Below are positions 17,585-25,372 of a stretch of 54,912 bases of DNA, one piece after another. The translations under genes were made by a program, and so were the position numbers. Origin of the DNA: Planctomycetota bacterium (lineage in GTDB: Bacteria; Planctomycetota; JACQVX01). A model generated the notes under the pieces. It was not told the origin of the DNA, ran no database searches, and saw only the letters and a program-made list of their open reading frames with translations. Every line of letters begins with the position of its first letter. Position 1 is the first letter of the stretch. The stretch covers positions 1-54,912 of the forward strand of contig JACQVX010000082.1 of NCBI GenBank assembly GCA_016209495.1. The letters run 5' to 3'.

Positions 17585-18594
17585 GGCCGCTCGCCACCAT
17601 CGTCTGGACGGCGGCCCTGGTCCTGGAGTCCGGGGCGGCCTTCCTCTGGGCCGGCCAGGGCGGCGCCTGGAGCCCCTGGGCCCTCGCGGCCCACCTCGCG
17701 GCGGCGGCCTTCCTCGCGGCCCCGGCCTGCCTGGGCGGGCGCGGGGCGAGGCGCCGCGTCCTGGCAGGCTGCCAGGCGGTGGTCCTCCTCCTCGTACCGG
17801 TCCTGGGCCTGGTCCTGGCCGCGTGGATGGGCCTGCGGGTCGGTCTCAGCCGGCCCGCTGGGGTGGGGACGGCCTACCGGGAGTACGTGGCCTGGCGCGA
17901 GTCCCGGGTGCGCCGCGTGGAGGACGAGGGCGAGGCGGCGGGCCGCATCCGGCGCGGGCTCTCCGTCATCTCCCTGGACGAGGTCCTGACCTCGGGCGAG
18001 TTCGCCCAGAAACGCCTGCTCATCGAGCGACTCGCGCGTCGCTCCGACCGCGATTCGGTGCGGCTCCTGCAGCGGGCCCTGCGGGACACGCACCCGGACA
18101 TCCGCACCTATGCCGCCGGGGGGCTCGCCCGCATCGAGGCCCGGGTGACCGAGGAGGTGCAGCGCGCCGAGGCGGCCGCCGCCCGGGACCCGGAGTCCGC
18201 GGAGACCCGCGCTCGACTGGGGAACCGCTACTTCGACATGGCCTCCCTGGGCCTCCTGGACGAGGCCACGCGCCGCTACTACCTGGAGCGTTCGGTGCGG
18301 GCCCTGAGCGAGGCCATCGACCGGGACACCACCCAGGCCCGGGCCCTGGTCCGCCTGGGGGAGGCCCTCCTCGCCCTCGGCCAGGGGGCGCGCGCCCTCC
18401 GTTACCTGGACCTGGCCGTGGAGCTGGAGCCCGCGTCGGCGCGCGCCCTGTGCCTGCGCGCGGAGGCGCATTTCCACGCGGGCTCCATGGCCCGCATGCA
18501 GGAGGACGCCCGGGCCGCCCTGGCCCTCGGGGCCGGAGAGGAAGACGTGTGGGAGACCCTGCGGTGGCTGACGGACGAACCGACGCGGGCCTAG
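17581..18594 (+). CDS. pelE: PelE-like membrane/TPR protein
   Basis: PelE is a membrane-anchored TPR protein of the Pel synthase complex. The 337-residue product has hydrophobic segments at about 5-25, 35-50 and 60-85, then a cytoplasmic region with a HEAT-like stretch (TYAAGGLARIEARV) and TPRs (LGNRYFDMASLGLLDEATRRY, split by a few residues, and LVRLGEALLALGQGARALRY). The length matches Pseudomonas PelE (about 330). The GTG at 17581 overlaps the pelD stop by 4 bp. Assignment rests on position and architecture more than on a signature motif. Confidence 0.78.
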   Translation: MRPLATIVWTAALVLESGAAFLWAGQGGAWSPWALAAHLAAAAFLAAPACLGGRGARRRVLAGCQAVVLLLVPVLGLVLAAWMGLRVGLSRPAGVGTAYREYVAWRESRVRRVEDEGEAAGRIRRGLSVISLDEVLTSGEFAQKRLLIERLARRSDRDSVRLLQRALRDTHPDIRTYAAGGLARIEARVTEEVQRAEAAAARDPESAETRARLGNRYFDMASLGLLDEATRRYYLERSVRALSEAIDRDTTQARALVRLGEALLALGQGARALRYLDLAVELEPASARALCLRAEAHFHAGSMARMQEDARAALALGAGEEDVWETLRWLTDEPTRA

Positions 18595-20609
18595 CGGGGG
18601 ACCTCGCCCGTGGGTCTCCCGGCCCCCCCCCCGAGCGATGGGCCCGGCTCCTGGAGGCGCTGGGTTCCCCGGACGCCAGCCGACAGTACGACGCGTTCCT
18701 CGGCCTGTGCGAGGCGCGCCAGGACGAGACGGTGCGCTCCGTGGCCGCGCGCCTCGACTCCCTCCCCGAGTCCGTCCGGCCCTATGTGGTGCGCTACCTC
18801 GGGCGGGTAGGCACGCGGGAGGCGGAGCGCCAGCTCCTCGCCCTCATCCGGCGCCGCGAGGAACCCTACCGGCGGCTGGCCTTCCATGCCCTGGGAGGGC
18901 TCGCCACGCGGCAGCGGGTGGAGGCCCTGCTGGAGCTCCTGGCCGGGACCGACCCCGAAGAGGTGGCCTTCGCGATCCGCGGCCTCGGCCGTTCCCGGCG
19001 CGAGCGCGCGGTGATGCCGCTCCTGGCGCGGTACCCCGCCCTCGAACCCCCGCTCCGGGTGGAGGTCCTCCGGGCCCTGGAGCGGATCCGGGACCCGCGC
19101 GGCCTGGAGGTGGGCCGCGCGGCCCTGCGGGACCCGGACCCGGAGGTGGTCGGCAAGGGGCTCAGGCTCCTGCGCCACCTGGGGGGGCGCGCCGACGTCG
19201 GCCGTGTGGTGCGGCTCCTGGGTCACGACCACCCGGGGGTGCGCCGCCGCGCCTGCTGGTGCCTGGGCCGGTTGCGCTCGGGCCGCTCGCACAGGGCCCT
19301 CGTGCGGGCACTGGGGGGGGACCCGGAGCCGGCGGTGCGCACGGAGGCGGCCCGCGCCCTGGGGGCCTACCCGGTCGCCCGGACCGCGCGCGCCCTCCTG
19401 GCCGCCGCGGCCCGGGACCGCTCGGCCCAGCCCCGGCGCATCGCCGGCTTCACCCTGGCCGCCCTTGCCGGCCGCCCCGTGGACGCCTGCCTGCGGCGCG
19501 CCCTCCGGGGCGCGGACGACACCCTGCGGGTGGCGGCGGCGGAGCAGGCGGGCCTGCGTGGGCTCCGGGAGGCCGCCCCCACCCTCGTGGCCCTCGTCCA
19601 GGAAAGCTCCTCGCCGCTCCGTCTCCGGGTGTCGGCCGCGGAGGCCCTCGGACGGCTGGGGGCCCAGGAGGCCATGGAGGCGCTGGGCGTGGCCCTGGGG
19701 GGCGAGGCCCCCCTGGCCTATGCGGCGGCCCAGTCCCTCACGGAGCTGGCCGCCTCGCGGGGGCCGGACGCCCTGCTCCCGTTCCTCGCCCCCGCGGGGG
19801 CCAGGGGCCGGGCCGCCGACGTCTCCCAGGTCTTCGCCCTCCACCTGGTCAAGGTGGCGAGGGTGAGACCCCTGTCCGCGGAGGTCCTCGGCGCGGTGCG
19901 GGGCTGGCTCGCCTCCCCGGTGATCAACGACCGGTATCTCGCGGCCCGGATCCTCCTCCGGGCCGGGTCGGCAGCCGACCTCGAGGCCCTGGGCCGCGTG
20001 GCCACCGGGGACACGGACCCGGACGTGAGGCTGGCGGCCCACGGGGCCGCCCGGGCCGTGGCGCTTCGCGACGGGGCCGCCCTGGCGGAGAGGCTGGCCG
20101 CCGGCGAGCTGCCCGCGGGGCGGCTCACCTGGCGCTGGCTGCGGCGGCTGCCCCTGGAGGGCGTCGAGGTGGGCGGTCTGGTGGAGTCCCTGTTCCTCGG
20201 GACGCGCCGGTGGGGGGCCCCCGAGGTCCTGCGGCTCACCTGCGTCCTGGCCTACTGGTTTCGCCGCTACCCCGAGCTCGTCCTGGACGTGGGCGCCGGG
20301 CGGGAGATGCGCGCCGGCCACCTGGCGCTCCTCCTCAAGGCCCTCTCCCGCGCGGCCGAGCGGCGGGCCCTGGGCCCCCGGGAGCAGCGCTGGGTCCTGG
20401 GCCACCTGGACCACCCCTCCCCCCTCGTTCGCCGGGCCGCCTCGAGCGCGGCCCGCCACGTCTCGCCGGAGGAGGGTCTGAAGACCATGGTCGCCGCGGC
20501 CCACGGCGAGAAGGACGAGGCGGCCCGGCTCATGACCCGCCGCCTCGTGACCCAATGGATGCGCTCCCCCGAGGGCCGCCTGCCGCCGGTGCGCAAGGCG
20601 ACCTCGTGA
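18564..20609 (+). CDS. HEAT-repeat protein in the pel operon
   Basis: The 681-residue product is built of HEAT/PBS-lyase-type repeats from about residue 15 to the end, for example RRLAFHALGGLATRQRVEAL, VRRRACWCLGRLRSG and LRVSAAEALGRLGAQEAMEA. There is no clear signal peptide or enzymatic motif, so it is likely a cytoplasmic or peripheral scaffold. I chose the GTG at 18564, inside the end of pelE. The gene ends in GTGA shared with pelF, so it is coupled on both sides. It is not part of the Pseudomonas pel set. It may organise PelD/PelE/PelF or receive the REC signal; its function is unproven. Confidence 0.75.
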   Translation: MADGRTDAGLAGDLARGSPGPPPERWARLLEALGSPDASRQYDAFLGLCEARQDETVRSVAARLDSLPESVRPYVVRYLGRVGTREAERQLLALIRRREEPYRRLAFHALGGLATRQRVEALLELLAGTDPEEVAFAIRGLGRSRRERAVMPLLARYPALEPPLRVEVLRALERIRDPRGLEVGRAALRDPDPEVVGKGLRLLRHLGGRADVGRVVRLLGHDHPGVRRRACWCLGRLRSGRSHRALVRALGGDPEPAVRTEAARALGAYPVARTARALLAAAARDRSAQPRRIAGFTLAALAGRPVDACLRRALRGADDTLRVAAAEQAGLRGLREAAPTLVALVQESSSPLRLRVSAAEALGRLGAQEAMEALGVALGGEAPLAYAAAQSLTELAASRGPDALLPFLAPAGARGRAADVSQVFALHLVKVARVRPLSAEVLGAVRGWLASPVINDRYLAARILLRAGSAADLEALGRVATGDTDPDVRLAAHGAARAVALRDGAALAERLAAGELPAGRLTWRWLRRLPLEGVEVGGLVESLFLGTRRWGAPEVLRLTCVLAYWFRRYPELVLDVGAGREMRAGHLALLLKALSRAAERRALGPREQRWVLGHLDHPSPLVRRAASSAARHVSPEEGLKTMVAAAHGEKDEAARLMTRRLVTQWMRSPEGRLPPVRKATS

Positions 20610-22116
20610 ACGCCGATGTCTGCCTCTTCCTGGAGGGGACCTACCCTTACGTGGCCGGCGGGGTCTCGTCCTGGGTCCATGCCCTCCTGCGCGACCTCTC
20701 GTCCCTCCGGTTCTCCCTGGTCTACCTGGGGGCCTCCGAGGAGATGGAGCGGGAGTTCCAGTACCCCATCCCGGACAACGTCGTGGAGTTCCGGGAGGTC
20801 TTCCTCCAGGGCTCCGTCCCCCCCCGCGGCGCAGGCCGCGCCGAGTCCTCGGGGCCGAGGACTGGGACCGGGTGCGGCGCTTCCACCGGGGTCTCAGGGA
20901 CGGGGACCTGGGCCCCTTCGAGGAGCTGGTGACCCGGAGCTTCGTCCCCGGGCGCGTGGCCATCGAGGAACTGGCTTACGGGGAAGGGGCCTGGCGGGCG
21001 GTCCTGGAACTCTACGGCCGGAACGAGGAGGAACCGCCGTTCATCGACTATTTCTGGACCTGGCGCTTCACCCATCTCCCCATCTTCCGCGCCCTGCTGG
21101 CCGAGGTCCCGCGGGCCCACTGCTACCACGCGGTCTCCACGGGCTACGCGGGGCTCATGGCCGCGGCGGCCCGCGTGCGCAGCGGCGCCCCCATGGTCCT
21201 CACCGAGCACGGCATCTACACCCGCGAGCGCCGGCTCGAGATCGCCCACGCGGAGTGGATCCCCGACGCGGACGACGAGCAGGGGCTCGAGGGCCGGGAG
21301 GGCTTCTTCAAGGAGTGGTGGGCGCGGCTCTTCGGGGCCATGGCGCGCATCGCCTACGCCACCGCGGACCAGATCACCACCATCTTCGAGGGGAACCGCA
21401 GGCTGCAGGTGGCCGAGGGCGCGGACCCGGCGCGCATCCGGGTCATCCCCAACGGGGTCGAGGTGGAGGCCTACGAGGGGCTCCGACCCGCGGGGCGCCC
21501 CGGCTCGCCGCCGGTGGTGGCCCTGGTGGGGAGGGTGGTGCCCATCAAGGACGTCAAGACCTTCCTGCGCTCGGTCAAGTCGCTCTCCGAGCGGGTCCCC
21601 GACGTGCAGGTCTGGGTGCTCGGCCCCACCGAGGAGGAGCCGGACTATTTCCGGGACTGCCTGGTTCTCGCGGAGATGCTGGGGATCGAGCACCGGGTGG
21701 ACTTCAAGGGCAAGGTGGACCTCCGGCGCCACTGGGGACAGGTCGACGTCCTGGTCCTCACGAGCATCAGCGAGGGCCAGCCGCTGGTGATCCTGGAGGC
21801 CATGGCCGCCGGTGTCCCCTCGGTGGCCACGGACGTGGGGGCATGCCGCGAGTTGCTGGAAGGCGTGGCCCGTGAAGACCGGGCCCTGGGCCCTTCCGGC
21901 GAGGTCACGCCCATCGGGGACTCGGAGGCCACCGCGCGCGCGGTGGAACGGATCCTCGGCGACGTGGACCTCTACGGCCGGATGGTGGGCTCCGGCCGCA
22001 AGCGGGTCCACCGGTACTATCGCTCCCTGATGGTGAGCGCCCAGTACCAGGAGATCTACGAGGAGCTGCCCCTGCAGGTCCAGGCGGCGGGTGGGGCGCC
22101 ACCATGGCGGGGATAG
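20606..22116 (+). CDS. pelF: PelF-like glycosyltransferase, frameshifted at a C8 tract
   Basis: PelF is the cytoplasmic GT4-family glycosyltransferase that builds Pel. The N-terminal part (GTG at 20606; FLEGTYPYVAGGVSSWVH) is in one frame. From about 20,826 the protein continues in another (DWDRVRRFHRGLRDG onward), through RVIPNGVE, VALVGRVVPIKDVKTF and the donor-site motif SEGQPLVILEAMAAGVPSV. Adding one base at the C8 run (20818-20825) joins both parts into about 503 residues, the normal PelF length. As given, the first frame stops at 20932. This is either a sequencing or assembly error, a real mutation, or a phase-variable tract. The 3' end overlaps pelG. Confidence 0.88.
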
Positions 22117-23513
22117 GCTTCCGGCTCCAGCGGCTCCTGGAGCGAGGGACCACCGGGAGTCAGGTCCAGGCCCTCTTCTATTCGGCCGTCATCTCCTCCG
22201 GGCCGTGGCTCATCTCGGTCCTGTGCCTCGGGCTCCTCACCGTCCTGGCCCCGGCGAACCTGGGCCTGCGCGCCCTGGAGGCCACCCGGGTCACCATCGT
22301 CTACTGTTACGCCCTCTCCCTCATCACCGTGGGCCTGGTGCACATGGTCCTGACGCGCCACGTGGCGGACAAGCTCTTCGCCGCCGACGACAGCGCCCTG
22401 GTGCCCACCTTCTTCACCTCGGGGGCGGTCCTCGTGGCCGTCCAGCTCGCGTGGGGCCTGGCGGCCGGGGCCCTCCTGGAGGGCCCCATCCTCTACCGAC
22501 TCACCGCCGTGTCCCTCTACATCATCGTGAGCCTCATCTGGCACGCCATGATCTTCCTCAGCGCCGCGCGGGACTTCGAGGCCATCGTGGGAGCCTTCGC
22601 TGCGGGCTCGGCGGTCTGCGTCGGGGCCGCCTGGGTCCTGGGCACCCTGTGGGGCTGGATCGGCTTCCTGGTGGGCTTCACCCTGGGCCAGGGGGTCATC
22701 TGGGCCCTGCTCGCGTGCCGCGTCCTCATCGAATTCGACGCCGAACGGGTCCTGGACCTCTCGGTCCTGGGGGCGTTCCGGAGGTATCCCCAGCTCATCG
22801 GCGTCGGGCTCTTCTACAACCTGGGGATCTGGGTGGACAAGTTCGCCTTCTGGTACGGTCCCGACGGGAGGCCGGTCATCTCCTTCCTCTACACCTACGC
22901 CTACTACGACAGCGCCATGTTCGTGGCCTACCTCACCGTGGTCCCCGCCTCGGCCCTGTTCCTCATCCGCGTGGAGACGGGGTTCTATCAGGCCTACCGG
23001 GACTTCTACGGCGCCATCCACCACAAGGAGGGCCTCTCCTCCGTGCGTGCGCGCCACCGCGCCCTGGGCCGGGCCCTGGACATGGGCCTGGGCGACGTCC
23101 TGAAGGTCCAGGGGGCCATCACGGGCCTGTGCCTCGTCTTCTCGGACGCCATCGCGTCGGGCCTCGCCCTCCCCCCTCCGGCCTTCGGGATGTTCCGCGT
23201 GGGGATCCTGGGGGCCTTCCTCCACACGGTCTTCCTGACGCTGCTCATCATGGTCCTCTACTTCGACCTGAGGCTGGAGGCCCTGCGCCTCTCGGGCCTC
23301 TTCTGCGTGCTGAACCTGGGCCTCACCTTGGCCAGCCAGCGGATGGGCTTCGCCTGGTTCGGATACGGCTATGCGGCGGCGGCCCTGGTGTGCCTCGGCC
23401 TCGCCTACCTGATCCTGGCCCGGAGGGTCCGGCGGCTCCTCTTCCTGACCTTCGTGGGCCAGCCGGTCCTGGTGCCCACCGTGGAGGAGGAGGCGTCGCC
23501 CGGAGGCCTATGA
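22104..23513 (+). CDS. pelG: PelG-like polysaccharide flippase
   Basis: This 469-residue integral membrane protein has about twelve hydrophobic helices and belongs to the PelG branch of MATE/Wzx-type polysaccharide exporters. It is expected to pass Pel across the inner membrane in complex with PelD and PelE. The N-terminus (MAGIGFRLQRLLERGT) is characteristic of PelG, as is the internal segment NLGIWVDKFAFWY. The length matches Pseudomonas PelG (456). It overlaps pelF by 13 bp and the convergent REC gene by 6 bp, and closes the operon. Confidence 0.93.
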   Translation: MAGIGFRLQRLLERGTTGSQVQALFYSAVISSGPWLISVLCLGLLTVLAPANLGLRALEATRVTIVYCYALSLITVGLVHMVLTRHVADKLFAADDSALVPTFFTSGAVLVAVQLAWGLAAGALLEGPILYRLTAVSLYIIVSLIWHAMIFLSAARDFEAIVGAFAAGSAVCVGAAWVLGTLWGWIGFLVGFTLGQGVIWALLACRVLIEFDAERVLDLSVLGAFRRYPQLIGVGLFYNLGIWVDKFAFWYGPDGRPVISFLYTYAYYDSAMFVAYLTVVPASALFLIRVETGFYQAYRDFYGAIHHKEGLSSVRARHRALGRALDMGLGDVLKVQGAITGLCLVFSDAIASGLALPPPAFGMFRVGILGAFLHTVFLTLLIMVLYFDLRLEALRLSGLFCVLNLGLTLASQRMGFAWFGYGYAAAALVCLGLAYLILARRVRRLLFLTFVGQPVLVPTVEEEASPGGL

Positions 23514-23858
23514 AGGGACGAAGCGCGAGACGGTCTGGAGGAGCTTCTGCAGCTCGAAGGGCTTGGTCATGTAGTGGGAGGCCCCCACGTCCATGCCCCA
23601 GAACTTGTCCGAGGGCTGGGAGCGCGAGGTGAGGAGCACGACCGGGAGGTCCCTGGTGCGCGCGTCCTCCCGCAGGCTGCGGCAGACCTCGAAGCCGTTC
23701 ACCTCGGGCATCATGACGTCCAGGAGGACCAGGGCGGGCAAGGGGTCCCGCCGCAGGCGCTCCAGGGCCTGCGCCCCGTCGCCGGCCACCTCCACCTCGT
23801 AGCCTGCCTGCCTCAGGCAGGTGGAGACCAGGAGTCGGATCTCCTCGGCATCGTCCAC
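23508..23858 (-). CDS. REC-domain response regulator with unclear start
   Basis: This is a single receiver domain with phosphoacceptor Asp in LVLLDVMMPEVNGFE, switch Thr in VVLLTSRSQ and Lys in YMTKPFE. The only ATG/GTG/TTG start is the GTG at 23858, which begins at VDD and removes the first beta strand. The reading frame continues upstream as GKTILL with no canonical start before a stop, so translation may begin at the CTG at 23885. It lies convergent to pelG and upstream of the disrupted tRNA. A role in Pel control is possible from position only. Confidence 0.8.
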   Translation of the reverse strand: MDDAEEIRLLVSTCLRQAGYEVEVAGDGAQALERLRRDPLPALVLLDVMMPEVNGFEVCRSLREDARTRDLPVVLLTSRSQPSDKFWGMDVGASHYMTKPFELQKLLQTVSRFVPS

Positions 23859-23957
23859 GAGCAGGATCGTCTTCCCGGAACCCAGACCCCCGCCCTCGCT
23901 TCCGGTCGGGTATTAAGCACGCGGGGCCTTGCAGGTCAAGGTGTCCGCGCGCGGGGG

Positions 23958-23986
23958 TTGCCCCGGGGGCCCCCATCCGGCACAAT
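23958..23986 (+). promoter_or_regulatory. Promoter of the disrupted tRNA-Ser gene
   Basis: A TTGCCC (-35, 23958-23963) and a CACAAT (-10, 23981-23986) are separated by 17 bp and end 10 bp before the tRNA 5' end, as expected for a tRNA promoter. Confidence 0.6.
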
Positions 23987-23996
23987 CGCCCGGCCC

Positions 23997-24035
23997 GGAG
24001 AGGTGCCAGAGTGGTCGAATGGGCCGGTTTCGAAA
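23997..24035 (+). tRNA. 5' half of a tRNA-Ser(CGA) gene, truncated
   Basis: The sequence starts with a typical acceptor strand (GGAGAGG), D-arm and anticodon region of bacterial tRNA-Ser. The loop TTCGAAA gives anticodon CGA, and the 5' anticodon stem reads CCGGT. The expected 3' stem ACCGG is missing. The sequence changes at 24036 to unrelated DNA, and I find no variable arm, T-arm or 3' acceptor strand downstream. The gene is therefore split at the anticodon loop, which fits insertion of the mobile element to its right. Confidence 0.82.
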
Positions 24036-24036
24036 G
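24027..24036. other. Putative attachment-site junction of the integrative element
   Basis: Homology to tRNA-Ser ends after the palindromic TTCGAAA of the anticodon loop. Tyrosine integrases often use anticodon-loop or T-arm segments as core sites. The conjugation, sigma and RADAR genes all lie to the right, so this is probably the left element/chromosome junction. The other junction, with the tRNA 3' half, is outside the window. Confidence 0.6.
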
Positions 24037-24162
24037 TCAACACCCCTTGAATTCACAAGACCTGCCATCGGCGCGAGTTCCGCCCCAAGCCCCTCTGCAC
24101 ATCGCTCTTGGGTAGGTCAACCCTCGTCGAGCAGCGTCAATCAGCGTCAACCCAAGTCACGT
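24036..24162 (+). repeat. GTCAA direct repeats with 10-bp phasing beside the junction
   Basis: GTCAAC/GTCAAT words occur at 24036, 24116, 24136 and 24146, with a variant GTCACG at 24156. The last four are exactly 20, 10 and 10 bp apart, on one face of the helix. Such arrays next to a core site resemble arm-type binding sites of tyrosine integrases or cooperative regulator sites. Confidence 0.5.
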
Positions 24163-24510
24163 GATTTGCCATCCTGCGAACCGGGTAGTGGCAAAGATCT
24201 GGCAAAGCGCGACCGCGTGCCGGGGGATTCCCGCTCGGCCACCTGTCGTCCTGACCCCCTGGTTCGGCATGCCGAACCGAGGGGCCGGATTCTTCGGGCC
24301 CACCCTGGTGCCGTGCGCCGTGTGCCACCGCAGGTAGCACACCGCAGCCATACCGGCGGGCCGAACCCGTCAGCCGACAGCGCCGTCGCGTCTCACGCTC
24401 CTTGAGACTCACGGCCTGACCCCTCACCCCCTCGGTCCAGGGTGATGTAGATCATCTTCACCTCGCACACGCCTGACAGGCGGCCCTGGCGGTCCGGCGA
24501 AGGAAGTTAG
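24163..24510. other. Intergenic element DNA with no recognisable gene
   Basis: About 350 bp between the junction repeats and the first motif copy. Short open frames exist on both strands, for example a minus-strand one containing EVKMIYITLD, but none has a family resemblance plus a ribosome site. I see no tRNA, integrase or terminator here. Confidence 0.4.
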
Positions 24511-24516
24511 GATTCC

Positions 24517-24548
24517 TTGTCCGATGGGGCCGGCTCATCCCAATAGGG
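24517..24548 (+). promoter_or_regulatory. Element promoter motif, copy 1 of 3
   Basis: TTGTCC, 12 variable bases, then TCATCCCAATAGGG. Copies 2 and 3 have the same parts and spacing. TTGTCC and CCAATA are 17 bp apart, compatible with ECF sigma recognition. This copy lies 144 bp before the gene at 24692 and ahead of the alternating-hairpin leader. Confidence 0.7.
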
Positions 24549-24587
24549 AGCGGAGGGGTCGTTCGGGCGTCAAGGCAACGGGAGGCC

Positions 24588-24664
24588 CGACGACTCTCGC
24601 TTGGAGAAGCGGGACTCGTCGGAGTCTCGCTTGAGTACAGAGTGTATTAGCGGGACTCGTCCGG
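24588..24664 (+). promoter_or_regulatory. Leader with four mutually complementary segments
   Basis: Segment A (24588-24602) can pair with B (24607-24621) around a 4-base loop, with one mismatch and one G-U. B (24607-24617) can instead pair with C (24622-24632): 11 bp with one G-U around GTCG. C (24622-24631) can pair with D (24649-24658). A-B plus C-D excludes B-C, as in attenuators. As DNA, the same repeats (CTCGCTT and AGCGGGACTCGTC, twice each) could be an operator array. The ribosome site of the 24692 gene lies 18 bp after D. Confidence 0.5.
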
Positions 24665-24691
24665 GGTCCTGCAGGCGCAGGGGAGGAAGCG

Positions 24692-25189
24692 ATGGGGGCA
24701 CAGAAGACCTTCCAGGGGGGCATGGATCACGGGGACGCACTCGGCCAGGTCGAGGCGCTGCTGAGCGAGGTAGAGCAGAACATGGAGGACCTGGCCCGGC
24801 TCTTCCGCGCAGAGTTCCCGGCGCGCAGGGTGGGTGACCTCATCCTCCGAGTGGAGCCCGTACAGCGGTTCGTCTCCGGGACCTTTCGGGAGGTGCCGGC
24901 AGGGCTGGAGTGGCGATGTCTGGCCCGCATCCGCTGCGATGGGGGCACCCCCTGGACCCGCCGCGCGGGGTTGCGCCTGTCCAGGGGCTTCATCGAACGG
25001 GCGGACCGTCGCGGACAGGGGGACCGGCTCGTCTGGTTCGACGTGGAGTGCGGACGCCTACGCAAGGTCCGCAAGCAGATCGTCGGAGCGCTGGACCGCA
25101 TCCGCAAGCAGCTCCTGGCCATCCTGGCGAAGGACCCGCACTCCATCGACGACCTCAGCCCGGTGACGTCGGCCCTGGGCCAGGGGTAG
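24692..25189 (+). CDS. Hypothetical protein, first gene of the mobile element
   Basis: The 165-residue product has a strong ribosome site (GGGGAGGAAG) before the ATG. I do not recognise a family. The N-terminal 40 residues look helical (QVEALLSEVEQNMEDLARLF). A beta-rich centre (WRCLARIRCDGG) is followed by a helical C-terminus (LRKVRKQIVGALDRIRKQLL). There is no signal peptide or membrane segment, so it should be cytoplasmic. It lies behind motif copy 1 and the alternating-hairpin leader, next to the attachment junction. A regulatory or DNA-binding role in the element is possible but not shown. Confidence 0.7.
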   Translation: MGAQKTFQGGMDHGDALGQVEALLSEVEQNMEDLARLFRAEFPARRVGDLILRVEPVQRFVSGTFREVPAGLEWRCLARIRCDGGTPWTRRAGLRLSRGFIERADRRGQGDRLVWFDVECGRLRKVRKQIVGALDRIRKQLLAILAKDPHSIDDLSPVTSALGQG

Positions 25190-25300
25190 GGGTAGGGTTA
25201 GGGGATGCCGGGTCGGCGCCGAAGGGATGATTTCTTGTTGCCCCATCGAGCGATCTGCTGGCGTGTTATGGTTCTGCCCCGCCACTGCCTCGATGATTCT

Positions 25301-25332
25301 TTGTCCGATCAGCCCCGTTCATCCCAATAGGG
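25301..25332 (+). promoter_or_regulatory. Element promoter motif, copy 2 of 3
   Basis: TTGTCC-N12-TCATCCCAATAGGG in the same orientation and spacing as copies 1 and 3, preceded by GATTCT. It ends 40 bp before the anti-sigma ATG, so the sigma/anti-sigma pair is probably autoregulated. Confidence 0.75.
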
Positions 25333-25372
25333 GGATGAAGAGGACGTGATCCCCACGTCGGAGGCCGGCGAC

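Noticed and set aside
20872..22116. pelF starting at the GTG at 20872 as a complete gene
   Set aside because: It would lack the N-terminal GT segment, which is present in the other frame directly upstream.
24137..24427. Minus-strand frame as an integrase or excisionase remnant
   Set aside because: No catalytic Arg/His/Tyr signature or excisionase-like helix was visible.
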